From: a virus
Virus record (IMG/VR): IMGVR_UViG_3300032093_000153
Span: 1 to 57,990 of that record
Reading direction: 5' to 3' (one strand)
DNA: 57,990 bases
The number at the start of each line of letters is the position of its first letter. Position 1 is the first letter of the stretch. The notes under the pieces were generated by a model that ran no database searches, was not told the DNA's origin, and saw only the letters and a list, made by a program, of their open reading frames with translations. The translations under genes and the position numbers were made by a program. This document shows, one piece after another, positions 40,112 to 46,552 of the stretch.

Positions 40112-41578
40112 ATGACTTTCCTGACCGCACTTGAAACTGAACTGAACACCACTGAAACTCTCAATGGTGCCAAAGCATATAAATCTACTCTCAACAAATG
40201 TGTAGACCTGTTCGGTAAAATCTCTGCCTGTCGTAATGACATTCCACAGGCACGGAAACTATTTGCTCACGCATATATGGAAGACCCTGAGACTGCGACT
40301 CGTATTCTCTTCAATGCCCGTGATATTCGTGGTGGGCAAGGAGAACGTGAAGTCTTCCGTAATCTATTCAAAGACCTTGTGAATGGGAATAGTGAAATTG
40401 CAACTAAACTTATTGAACTCATTCCTGTCTATGGTCGTTGGGATGACCTTCTAATTCTTGAAGGCACTGCTATCTGGGATAATGTTGTGGATGTTATCAT
40501 CACGCAACTTGGTAAAGATGATGTTGCTCTGACCGCAGGGGAGAATGTTTCTCTGCTTGGTAAGTGGATGCCTTCTATCAATGCTTCTAGTGCTGATAGC
40601 AAACGTCTTGGTCGTGTGTTCGCAAAACGTCTTGAACTGAACGAACGTCAGTATCGTAAGTTCCTGACTGCTCTTCGTTTTCAAATTAAAATTGTGGAAC
40701 AGAAGATGTGTTCCAAAGAATGGTCTGAGATTGACTACGAACATCTTCCTTCTCGTGCTGGATTTATGTATCGTAAGGCATTCGCAAAGCAGGATGCTAC
40801 TCGTTACGCAGAATATTTGAGTGCCGTGGAGAAAGGTGATAAGAAAATCAATGCTGGAACCATCTATCCTTATGAGATTGTAGATAAGTATCTCTACAAA
40901 GGTGGCAGTCAAGATAAGACTATTGACCTGATGTGGGAGGCACTGCCTAACTATATGGAAGGTCAAGAACTCAATGGTCTTGTGGTTGCCGATGTTTCTG
41001 GTAGTATGATGGGAACTCCAATGGCAGTTTCTATCTCTCTTGCGATGTATATTGCCGAACGCAATACTGGTATTTGGAAAGATAAGTTCATCACTTTCTC
41101 TGAATCTCCTGAACTTCAATCCATCGTCGGTAATACTATCGGTGACCGTATTCGCAATCTTGCCAGTTCTTCTTGGGGATTCAATACTGACCTCAAAGCA
41201 GTATTTGAAAGTGTTCTGAATGCAGGAATCAAGAATAATGTTCCTGACGCAGAAATGCCTAAGAAACTTATCATTGTTTCTGATATGCAGTTTGACCAAG
41301 CGTGTAGTTCTAACAAACGCACCAACTTTGAGCAAATTCAGAAGATGTATCATAAGGCAGGATATGAGATGCCTGAACTTGTTTTCTGGAATGTGAATGC
41401 GATTGGGGGCAATGTTCCTATAACTATCCACGATACTGGAACTTGTCTGGTTTCAGGATGTTCTCCTTCCATTCTGAAAAGTGTTCTGGGTGGTAAAACT
41501 ATCACTCCTGTTGACGTGATGAAGGATGCGGTGTATGATGAACGTTATGCTCCTATCGGTGAGGCATTCAGTTCCTGA
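40112..41578 (+). CDS. VWA-domain protein (DUF2828/TROVE-like)
   Basis: 488 aa. The N-terminal helical region has ATRILFNARDIRGGQGEREVF and PVYGRWDDLL, the DUF2828/TROVE-like pattern. The VWA MIDAS reads VVADVSGSMMGTPMAVS (~residue 293), with a later IIVSDMQFD. TROVE relatives (Ro60) bind structured RNAs; this gene lies between the tmRNA and the interrupted tRNAs, so an RNA-related role is possible but unproven. Codon choice is less AT-rich than in the decoration cluster. Confidence 0.75.
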   Translation: MTFLTALETELNTTETLNGAKAYKSTLNKCVDLFGKISACRNDIPQARKLFAHAYMEDPETATRILFNARDIRGGQGEREVFRNLFKDLVNGNSEIATKLIELIPVYGRWDDLLILEGTAIWDNVVDVIITQLGKDDVALTAGENVSLLGKWMPSINASSADSKRLGRVFAKRLELNERQYRKFLTALRFQIKIVEQKMCSKEWSEIDYEHLPSRAGFMYRKAFAKQDATRYAEYLSAVEKGDKKINAGTIYPYEIVDKYLYKGGSQDKTIDLMWEALPNYMEGQELNGLVVADVSGSMMGTPMAVSISLAMYIAERNTGIWKDKFITFSESPELQSIVGNTIGDRIRNLASSSWGFNTDLKAVFESVLNAGIKNNVPDAEMPKKLIIVSDMQFDQACSSNKRTNFEQIQKMYHKAGYEMPELVFWNVNAIGGNVPITIHDTGTCLVSGCSPSILKSVLGGKTITPVDVMKDAVYDERYAPIGEAFSS

Positions 41579-41588
41579 ACTGACACAA

Positions 41589-41598
41589 GGGGGGGGGG
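41589..41598 (+). repeat. Homopolymer of 10 G
   Basis: G10 just upstream of a promoter -35 (41602). Such tracts can slip and vary in length. Confidence 0.8.
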
Positions 41599-41601
41599 AG
41601 G

Positions 41602-41631
41602 TTGACAAAACTCCCCAACCTGTAATATAAT
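41602..41631 (+). promoter_or_regulatory. Sigma70 promoter TTGACA-18-TATAAT
   Basis: TTGACA 41602-41607 and TATAAT 41626-41631. It starts the transcript of the hairpins and the four interrupted tRNAs. Confidence 0.8.
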
Positions 41632-41639
41632 AATTTTAT

Positions 41640-41685
41640 AGATGGTTCAGCAATTTTACCCATTTTATAGGAAAAACAACCATCT
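41640..41685 (+). repeat. CAGCAA hairpin element H1
   Basis: AGATGGTT/AACCATCT stem; the 5' strand is followed at once by CAGCAATTTTACC, a small ACC/GG(T) inner stem and AAAAACA. Nearly identical to H3 at 42067. Confidence 0.75.
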
Positions 41686-41693
41686 AGCAAACA

Positions 41694-41762
41694 AAGGTCT
41701 CTCAGCATTTCAATTTTCTCCAAACTCAAATCTGAGACTCTGAAAAACCTCAGTGAGACCTT
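41694..41762 (+). repeat. CAGCA hairpin element H5
   Basis: AAGGTCTC/GAGACCTT outer stem followed by TCAGCATTTC; the interior has CTGAGACTC and further short pairings. Same plan as H1-H3 with a different stem. Confidence 0.55.
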
Positions 41763-41773
41763 GAAAAAACAAA

Positions 41774-41893
41774 GGGAACGTGGTGTAACGGTAGCATTAA
41801 CAAAATCGGTAATCTTGTATAAGATTCGGACAGCAATTTCTATTACTTTTTCTGTAAAAAAAAAAGGTTCAGGTTCGAGTCCTGACGTTTCCA
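41774..41893 (+). tRNA. tRNA with anticodon-arm insert, possibly Tyr(GTA)
   Basis: Acceptor GGGAACG/CGTTTCC, D arm GTGTAACGGTAGCAT and T arm TCAGG-TTCGAGT-CCTGA are intact. A ~48-nt insert (about 41799-41846) lies after the D arm: hairpin AATCTT-gtat-AAGATT then CGGACAGCAATTT. Removing it leaves TTTTT-CTGTAAA-AAAAA, an anticodon arm reading GTA. The short variable region is odd for Tyr, so identity is uncertain. Confidence 0.65.
41799..41846 (+). mobile_element. Intron-like insert in tRNA
   Basis: Contains the ATCTTG..AAGAT hairpin and ACAGCAATTT shared with the other three inserts. Boundaries approximate. Confidence 0.55.
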
Positions 41894-41895
41894 TT

Positions 41896-41941
41896 AGATG
41901 ATTCAGCAATTTACTGCTTGGTTATGCAAACAAAATCATCT
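41896..41941 (+). repeat. CAGCAA hairpin element H2
   Basis: AGATGATT/AATCATCT stem, CAGCAATTTAC after the 5' strand, inner TGC/GCA stem and AACAAA. Covaries with H1/H3: the stem sequence differs but pairing is kept. Confidence 0.75.
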
Positions 41942-41948
41942 AGTTTAA

Positions 41949-42061
41949 AGGAAGGTAGCTCAGTTGGTAGAGCAACGTAAAATATATCTTGCCAAAGATA
42001 TTCACAGCAATTAAACTGCATTGGGGGCCGTTGGTCGCAAGTTCGAATCTTGCCCTTCCTA
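41949..42061 (+). tRNA. tRNA with 40-nt anticodon-stem insert, spliced anticodon TGG (Pro?)
   Basis: Acceptor AGGAAGG/CCTTCCT, D arm GCTCAGTTGGTAGAGC, T arm GCAAG-TTCGAAT-CTTGC. Joining ACG (27-29) to GC (30-31) restores the perfect stem ACGGC/GCCGT around loop ATTGGGG. The insert falls between positions 29 and 30. Pro identity is doubtful because C1-G72 is absent and a normal Pro(TGG) gene exists at 38341. Confidence 0.75.
41978..42017 (+). mobile_element. Intron-like insert, 40 nt
   Basis: TAAAATATATCTTG...CACAGCAATTAAACT; hairpin ATATCTT/AAGATAT then TCACAGCAATTAAA. About 90% identical to the 41-nt insert in the next tRNA. Confidence 0.75.
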
Positions 42062-42066
42062 CTTAT

Positions 42067-42111
42067 AGATAGTTCAGCAATTTACCCATTTTATAGGAAA
42101 AACAACTATCT
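42067..42111 (+). repeat. CAGCAA hairpin element H3
   Basis: AGATAGTT/AACTATCT stem enclosing CAGCAATTTACCCATTTTAT and AGGAAAAAC; differs from H1 mainly by compensated stem changes. Confidence 0.75.
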
Positions 42112-42122
42112 AGAACAAATAA

Positions 42123-42201
42123 GAGATTATTCAGCAACTCCAAAGGATAACGGTTTATCAATAGGTAAACTTAGAGAGAATCGAATCTCTCAAATAATCT
42201 C
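42123..42201 (+). repeat. CAGCAA hairpin element H4 (extended)
   Basis: GAGATTATT/AATAATCTC outer stem, TTCAGCAACTCC after the 5' strand, and an inner hairpin AGAGA-gaatcgaa-TCTCT. Confidence 0.6.
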
Positions 42202-42209
42202 GAAAATAC

Positions 42210-42323
42210 GGGGATGTAGCTCAGTTGGTAGAGCAACGTAAAATATATCTTGTCAAAGGATATTCACAGCAATTAAATCGCATTCTAAGCCGTAAGTTAC
42301 AGGTTCAAGTCCTGTCATCCCCT
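42210..42323 (+). tRNA. tRNA-Arg(TCT) with 41-nt anticodon-stem insert
   Basis: Acceptor GGGGATG/CATCCCC, D arm GCTCAGTTGGTAGAGC, T arm ACAGG-TTCAAGT-CCTGT. Joining ACG to GC gives ACGGC-ATTCTAA-GCCGT, closely like bacterial tRNA-Arg(UCU) (GCAACG..TTCTAA..CGT). The insert lies between 29 and 30. No other Arg tRNA was found in the window, so the gene is probably needed. Confidence 0.82.
42239..42279 (+). mobile_element. Intron-like insert, 41 nt
   Basis: TAAAATATATCTTG...CACAGCAATTAAATC; imperfect hairpin ATATC/GATAT. The boundary is unambiguous because position 30 must be G and only the 3' side supplies it. Confidence 0.78.
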
Positions 42324-42325
42324 TC

Positions 42326-42443
42326 GAGAATGTAGCCCAAATGGCAGAGGCACCGTTTATAAAAAAGTCATCTTGTTGTTAAGATGCGTCAGCATTAAAT
42401 AAAAAGGCACGATCCAGTGTAGGTTCGAATCCTACCATTCTCA
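42326..42443 (+). tRNA. tRNA with ~45-nt insert, Leu-like D arm, anticodon unresolved
   Basis: Acceptor GAGAATG/CATTCTC, D arm GCCCAAATGGCAGAGGC and variable CCAGT as in the Leu genes at 37426 and 39501, T arm GTAGG-TTCGAAT-CCTAC. The insert has CATCTT-gttgtt-AAGATG then CGTCAGCATTAAAT. Exon ends ACCGT and ACGAT pair with one mismatch, so the exact splice and anticodon cannot be fixed. Confidence 0.6.
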
Positions 42444-42464
42444 TACACAAAGACCAGTTTTTAA

Positions 42465-42508
42465 ACTGGTACATAATACTTCCAATGCTCCTTCAGACCT
42501 GCTATAAT
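42465..42508 (+). promoter_or_regulatory. Box promoter ACTGGTACA-38-TATAAT
   Basis: ACTGGTACA at 42465 and TATAAT 42503-42508. ACCAGTTT/AAACTGGT forms an inverted repeat including the box. It drives the RNA-ligase operon. Confidence 0.65.
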
Positions 42509-42531
42509 ACACAGGTAATCAACGAAATCCA

Positions 42532-42711
42532 ATGAAACTTGTCGGTCTTGCTTTTGGTGTAATTGTCCTTGCTGTTGCTGGACTATTCTTTGAGGCATGG
42601 TTGCTTGGAGTGATTCTGTCTTGGTTTGGTGTGACACTGACATTCTGGCAGAACTTTGCCATTATCTTCCTTGCTAATGCTATTTTCAAATCTAACGTAT
42701 CTTCCAAGTGA
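42532..42711 (+). CDS. Small membrane protein
   Basis: 59 aa with two hydrophobic helices (LVGLAFGVIVLAVAGLFF and FWQNFAIIFLANAIF). First gene after the box promoter; ends GTGA into the next start. Confidence 0.65.
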   Translation: MKLVGLAFGVIVLAVAGLFFEAWLLGVILSWFGVTLTFWQNFAIIFLANAIFKSNVSSK

Positions 42712-43013
42712 AACCTATTCTTGCTATTGTTGGTGGTGTTGCTCTTCTTTGGGGTATTGCCTACCACCAACTTATCTTCACTGCATTCTTCGGTCCTAAG
42801 TTTGAGAATGTTCGTAGGAATACCTTTGAGCAATCAAAGTCCTTCCGAACTGGTGCTGTTCAAGAACTGCAAAATATGCAGTTTGAATACATTAAAGCAT
42901 CTCCTGAACACAAGAAAGCACTCGCAGATATTATTCGGCACCGTGCTGTAGAAGTTCCTGCTGATGCCATGCCTACCGACCTCCAATCATTCATCTCCAA
43001 TCTTCCTAACTGA
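42708..43013 (+). CDS. Membrane-anchored hypothetical protein
   Basis: 101 aa with GTG start overlapping the previous stop. N-terminal transmembrane segment (ILAIVGGVALLWGIAYHQLIF) followed by a soluble helical domain (FEQSKSFRTGAVQELQNMQF). Resembles small cyanophage membrane proteins; unknown role. Confidence 0.65.
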   Translation: MKPILAIVGGVALLWGIAYHQLIFTAFFGPKFENVRRNTFEQSKSFRTGAVQELQNMQFEYIKASPEHKKALADIIRHRAVEVPADAMPTDLQSFISNLPN

Positions 43014-43018
43014 TTATA

Positions 43019-43558
43019 ATGACCGAAAACTACCCCGAGTTCGTTCCTTTTCCTAAGATTCCCCGTCTTCATAAAGAATGTGTAGTTACTGAAAAGATTG
43101 ATGGAACTAATGGTATTATCTACATCACTGACGATGGAGATATGTTTATCGGAAGTCGCAATCGTTGGTTGAGTGCAGAGTCTGACAATTTTGGGTTTCA
43201 TCGTTGGGCATCTGAAAATCAAGATGAACTGATGAAACTTGGTGCTGGTCGTCATCACGGAGAATGGTGGGGTAGTGGTATTCAACGAGGTTATAATCTA
43301 CCCAAAGGTGAGAAAAGGTTCTCCTTGTTTAATGTGAGTATCTGGAATTATGAAAACAAACCAGAGTGTTGCTATGTTGTTCCTACTCTTTATACTGGAG
43401 AGTTTAGCACTAATGAACTTGATGATGCGATGGATAAACTTTGGGATTATGGTTCTGTTGCCTCTCCAGGGTTTATGAATCCAGAAGGTGTGATGATTTT
43501 CCATTCTGCTGCGAATCATTATTTCAAGGCACCTTTTGATAAAAATCATAAGGGTTGA
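43019..43558 (+). CDS. ATP-dependent RNA ligase (Rnl2/Rnl5-like)
   Basis: 179 aa. VVTEKIDGTNGIIY contains the KxDG nucleotidyl-transfer motif (Lys at ~residue 24). Then SRNRW (motif III-like), HHGEWWGSGIQRGY (motif IIIa/IV) and NPEGVMIFHSAANHYFKA (motif V, ending in the usual Lys). The family seals 3'-OH/5'-phosphate RNA nicks through enzyme- and RNA-adenylate. It lies <600 nt after the interrupted tRNAs, so exon joining or repair of cleaved tRNA is a plausible, unproven job. Confidence 0.82.
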   Translation: MTENYPEFVPFPKIPRLHKECVVTEKIDGTNGIIYITDDGDMFIGSRNRWLSAESDNFGFHRWASENQDELMKLGAGRHHGEWWGSGIQRGYNLPKGEKRFSLFNVSIWNYENKPECCYVVPTLYTGEFSTNELDDAMDKLWDYGSVASPGFMNPEGVMIFHSAANHYFKAPFDKNHKG

Positions 43559-43571
43559 GGACACCTGACGA

Positions 43572-43616
43572 ACTGGCACAAAGGCACTTCCCCAGTGCCC
43601 TGTGATGCCCTATAAT
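43572..43616 (+). promoter_or_regulatory. Box promoter ACTGGCACAA-39-TATAAT
   Basis: GGACACCTGACGAACTGGCAC begins at 43559; TATAAT at 43611-43616; followed by GACTTCATACACA as at 48213. Confidence 0.75.
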
Positions 43617-43641
43617 GACTTCATACACAACCAAATCCCTG

Positions 43642-43941
43642 ATGAACTACACTCCCGAACAAATCGCAGAAATCGTCCTTAAAGTTCTTAAGGAAGTAAA
43701 TGAACCTGATGTTCTCACACTTTCTTTTGATGAAAAATATAAACTAGCAAAAAATCCAAACACACCTGTAGAAACTCTAAAGGTTCTTGCGACCGATAAG
43801 GATTGTAGTGTTCGTTGGGTGGTTGGACAAAATCCAAACTATAAGACTCAAACTCTTGAACTGACTCAAGTTCAATATGATGCTCTTAAGGTTCTTCTGA
43901 AATCAAGTCAAGATGAGACTCTTAAGACCCTGACACTCTGA
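43642..43941 (+). CDS. Leucine-rich-repeat-variant-like protein
   Basis: 99 aa from ATG 43642 (the upstream ATG at 43615 lies in the -10). YKLAKNPNTPVETLKVLATD and CSVRWVVGQNPN match the alpha-helical LRV repeat (xNPNTPxxxLxxLA). The C-terminus is helical. Binding role only. Confidence 0.6.
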   Translation: MNYTPEQIAEIVLKVLKEVNEPDVLTLSFDEKYKLAKNPNTPVETLKVLATDKDCSVRWVVGQNPNYKTQTLELTQVQYDALKVLLKSSQDETLKTLTL

Positions 43942-43943
43942 CA

Positions 43944-43987
43944 ACTGGCACAAGACCCCTCCCATTCCCCTCAATCCCTGCTATAAT
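43944..43987 (+). promoter_or_regulatory. Box promoter ACTGGCACAAG-38-TATAAT
   Basis: ACTGGCACAAG at 43944, TATAAT at 43982-43987, 22 nt before the next ATG. Confidence 0.75.
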
Positions 43988-44008
43988 TACAAAGTAATCA
44001 ACAAAACC

Positions 44009-44494
44009 ATGAAACCTTTTATTGCTCTTGCTTCAATCGCACTTCTGAGTGTAACTCTTGTTGGTTGTGAAGAATATGGAGATTCTGATGATAAGCAACG
44101 TGCTCAACAAGAACGTATTCTGAAAGAAGGTACGGCACAAACTGGTATGCCTGCCATCAAGAACTTCCGTGAACGTAAATTGCTGAAGCAGATTATTGAA
44201 ATGCGTGACCAGGATGGTCTGGTGACTTATACTTACACTGTTCCTGAAACTACTGGTCGTCCAGTGTTTCTGTGTAACTCTATTGGTTATGCCATTCCTG
44301 CTGCCACACAATATACCAATCCTGAGAAGTATGAATACACTGGCACAACTCTTCCACAGGCAGAACCGAATGGTCTGTACTCTCCTTCCAGTGCCGAAGG
44401 ATCTTGGGTGATGTGTACTGACCCCAATGGTTCTGGAAAGACCGGACCTATGTACATTGAACCTCGTGTGATTGTATCCCTATTCAAACTGTGA
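44009..44494 (+). CDS. Putative lipoprotein
   Basis: 161 aa. FIALASIALLSVTLVGC is a signal peptide ending in a lipobox (LVGC), with acidic residues after the Cys. The mature part has RKLLKQIIEMRDQDGLVTYT and several Pro/Gly loops. Membrane-anchored phage lipoproteins often act in superinfection exclusion; role here is unknown. Confidence 0.75.
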   Translation: MKPFIALASIALLSVTLVGCEEYGDSDDKQRAQQERILKEGTAQTGMPAIKNFRERKLLKQIIEMRDQDGLVTYTYTVPETTGRPVFLCNSIGYAIPAATQYTNPEKYEYTGTTLPQAEPNGLYSPSSAEGSWVMCTDPNGSGKTGPMYIEPRVIVSLFKL

Positions 44495-44688
44495 TGAACT
44501 CCAAAGGATTTACTCTTATTGAGTTGCTGATTGTTGTTGCTATTGCTGGTATTGGATGTGCTGCTTTGTTTAGTATTGCCACAGGCAACTCTATTGTTCC
44601 ATCCAAACAATCCTGTATTGCTGCTGGAGGCAAATGGTCTGAAGGCATTCAATACGGTCGTATCACTCAACTCTGTACTTATAACTGA
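44494..44688 (+). CDS. Prepilin/pseudopilin-like small protein
   Basis: 64 aa from ATG 44494. The N-terminus GFTLIELLIVVAIAGIGCAA is a canonical type IV prepilin signal (Gly before Phe, Glu at +5) followed by a short periplasmic part with two Cys (SCIAAGG..LCTYN). Bacterial prepilin peptidase PilD cleaves after the Gly. The phage may use it to interfere with host pili or secretion; this is inference. Confidence 0.8.
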   Translation: MNSKGFTLIELLIVVAIAGIGCAALFSIATGNSIVPSKQSCIAAGGKWSEGIQYGRITQLCTYN

Positions 44689-44690
44689 TT

Positions 44691-45122
44691 ATGACTAAAG
44701 TAGTATATAACGCCAATTTTGGTGGGTTCAATCTGTCCCGTGAAGCATGTAATCGTTACTGGGAACTTCAAGGCAAAGAAGTTTGGATTGAACAAGACAA
44801 ACAATTCAAATCTTTTGACATGTTCACTGTTTGGTTAGTTCCACCTGAAGAACGTGCTGTAAAACCAGAACCCTGGTATTCTGTACCAATTGAAGAACGA
44901 ATTGCTTACAACAAAAAGCATTCCGAACAAACTTGGTATTATGGAAATGTTGACCGTCACGATCCTATTCTGGTTCAGGTTGTAGAAGAACTGGGTGACA
45001 AAGCAAACGGAATGTGTGCTAAACTTGCTATTGATGAGGTCTCTGGTCCTTATCGTATTGATGAATATGATGGGTATGAGACTGTTAAAGAACCTGATGG
45101 TTATGATTGGATTACTCCCTGA
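44691..45122 (+). CDS. Hypothetical protein
   Basis: 143 aa, soluble, mixed alpha/beta: MTKVVYNANFGGFNLSREAC, GKEVWIEQDK, RIAYNKKHSEQTWYYG, DRHDPILVQVVEELG. The compact pattern ISREACNRYWE..DRHDP recurs in large-phage proteins of unknown function, as far as I recall. Confidence 0.6.
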   Translation: MTKVVYNANFGGFNLSREACNRYWELQGKEVWIEQDKQFKSFDMFTVWLVPPEERAVKPEPWYSVPIEERIAYNKKHSEQTWYYGNVDRHDPILVQVVEELGDKANGMCAKLAIDEVSGPYRIDEYDGYETVKEPDGYDWITP

Positions 45123-45141
45123 ACTTTATTTGAGGTAAATT

Positions 45142-45549
45142 ATGACTCGTTACGATGATCCCAACACTCCTGTTGCTATTGTTTTTGGTGTTGGGTTTGT
45201 AGTTGTTATTGCTCTGCTGTTTATTGGTGGACCAATGTATAATGTGTGGCAACAATCTCTTGCTGGTAAAGCAGAACTGCAAAAGGCAGAATACACTCGT
45301 CAGGTTGCGGTTCTGGAAGCACAAGCAAAGAAAGATAGTGCTCAACAACTTGCTGATGCTGAAATCATCCGTGCTTCTGGTGTTGCCAAGGCAAACCAAA
45401 TCATCGGTGATAGTCTGAAGGACAATCGTGAGTATCTTCAGTATCTTTATATCACTGGTATCGAAGATGGCAGTAAGAATGGTAATGTAACCATCTATGT
45501 GCCTACTGAAGGTGGTATGCCTGTTCCTACTCTCCAAATGAATAAGTGA
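45142..45549 (+). CDS. Membrane protein with SPFH/prohibitin-like coiled coil
   Basis: 135 aa. One transmembrane segment (VAIVFGVGFVVVIALLFIGG), then KAELQKAEYTRQVAVLEAQA, ADAEIIRASGVAKANQIIGD and LKDNREYLQYLYI, like the tail half of SPFH/prohibitin proteins lacking the SPFH domain. A scaffold role is speculative. Confidence 0.6.
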   Translation: MTRYDDPNTPVAIVFGVGFVVVIALLFIGGPMYNVWQQSLAGKAELQKAEYTRQVAVLEAQAKKDSAQQLADAEIIRASGVAKANQIIGDSLKDNREYLQYLYITGIEDGSKNGNVTIYVPTEGGMPVPTLQMNK

Positions 45550-45551
45550 TT

Positions 45552-45758
45552 ATGGCAACTGCAACTAAACGTAAATTTGTTTGTGTAGAACCTGTGTCAA
45601 ATCTGGCAAAAGTCAGGTTTGATGTAGAGATGGATAATCTACATAGTTGCTATGTAGATGATGAAAAAGATGGAACTATGTTCCTGACATCAGTGAATGG
45701 AAAATACAAATTCACTCTAAACAAAGCACAAGATTTTAACTGGCAAATTGTTAAATGA
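45552..45758 (+). CDS. Small hypothetical protein
   Basis: 68 aa from ATG 45552; beta-rich, no signal. Ends overlapping the next start. Not recognised. Confidence 0.55.
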   Translation: MATATKRKFVCVEPVSNLAKVRFDVEMDNLHSCYVDDEKDGTMFLTSVNGKYKFTLNKAQDFNWQIVK

Positions 45759-46120
45759 TTATGAAAAGCATTCTTCTTCTTTCTTCTCTTTTTCTGACTT
45801 CTCCTGTATTTGCACAAGAACAGAAAACTCATCGATCGTTTACCTACGAAACTTCGTGTGCAGTAGAAACACCGACCCAATTTATAACAGATGTATGTAA
45901 AGTAGTTGAAACTCGTGAGAAAGGTGGAGCACTTCGCACACGCAACATTTACTCAAATCGTTTTAGTTTGACAATTAAATCACGATTTGATAAAGAAAAA
46001 GGATTCGTAACTTGGGATAGTCATAATAAGTACGAGTATAAATGGGATTACAAACCTTCTAGCACTGGTTTGACTTATGTGATGCCAGGTTTCCTTGTTC
46101 AAAACGTTTCTTGGGATTGA
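45755..46120 (+). CDS. Secreted hypothetical protein
   Basis: 121 aa (ATG 45761 also possible). MKSILLLSSLFLTSPVFAQE is a signal peptide with an AxA-type cleavage site. The mature part is beta-rich with two Cys (CAVETP..DVCKVVE) that could form a disulfide. Not recognised. Confidence 0.65.
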   Translation: MIMKSILLLSSLFLTSPVFAQEQKTHRSFTYETSCAVETPTQFITDVCKVVETREKGGALRTRNIYSNRFSLTIKSRFDKEKGFVTWDSHNKYEYKWDYKPSSTGLTYVMPGFLVQNVSWD

Positions 46121-46124
46121 AATT

Positions 46125-46358
46125 ATGTTTATTAAATCTATCATTGCTTATCCAGTTCTGATTCTAACTGCAATTGCTGGATTTGCTATTGGTGGTGCAA
46201 CTTCTGTAAATACAATTACTAATAATGCACTTAAAATGTGTAATCAGAAACCACTTGAATGTAAGTTCAAGTATGATATTCTGATGTATAATGAAACTGG
46301 TAGAATCCCTTATACTCAACCAAAACCTCAAACTGAAGAAAAGAAAAATAAAAAATGA
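46125..46358 (+). CDS. Small membrane protein
   Basis: 77 aa from ATG 46125, one transmembrane segment (YPVLILTAIAGFAIGGATSV), Lys/Pro-rich tail. Similar plan to 50241-50441 (TM then CN/EKP-LECK/ECKI-type segment). Confidence 0.55.
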   Translation: MFIKSIIAYPVLILTAIAGFAIGGATSVNTITNNALKMCNQKPLECKFKYDILMYNETGRIPYTQPKPQTEEKKNKK

Positions 46359-46552
46359 ATGAAAGAGCAAAAGAGTTTATGAGTGCTGTGTGGGAGCAGA
46401 GAACTAATCAAGGTGCTGATACTGAAGAAAAGTTAGTTGCTGCTATTCTTTCACTTGCTAGTAACTATGTGATATCTTATACGGCACAAAACGATTTGAT
46501 TGTTCTAGATAAGAACGATATGTTGCAACTTGCTGAGGAACTGAAACAATGA
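46355..46552 (+). CDS. Small protein of the M(N/T)ERAK family
   Basis: 65 aa: MNERAKEFMSAVWEQ.. KLVAAILSLAS.. MLQLAEELKQ. Same layout as the proteins at 49086, 49274 and 49620. Function unknown. Confidence 0.6.
   Translation: MNERAKEFMSAVWEQRTNQGADTEEKLVAAILSLASNYVISYTAQNDLIVLDKNDMLQLAEELKQ

Noticed and set aside
41774-42443. Explaining the tRNA inserts as group I introns or archaeal BHB introns
   Set aside because: At 40-60 nt they lack any P3-P8 core, and I could not fold a convincing bulge-helix-bulge at the splice points; left as an unknown insert type.
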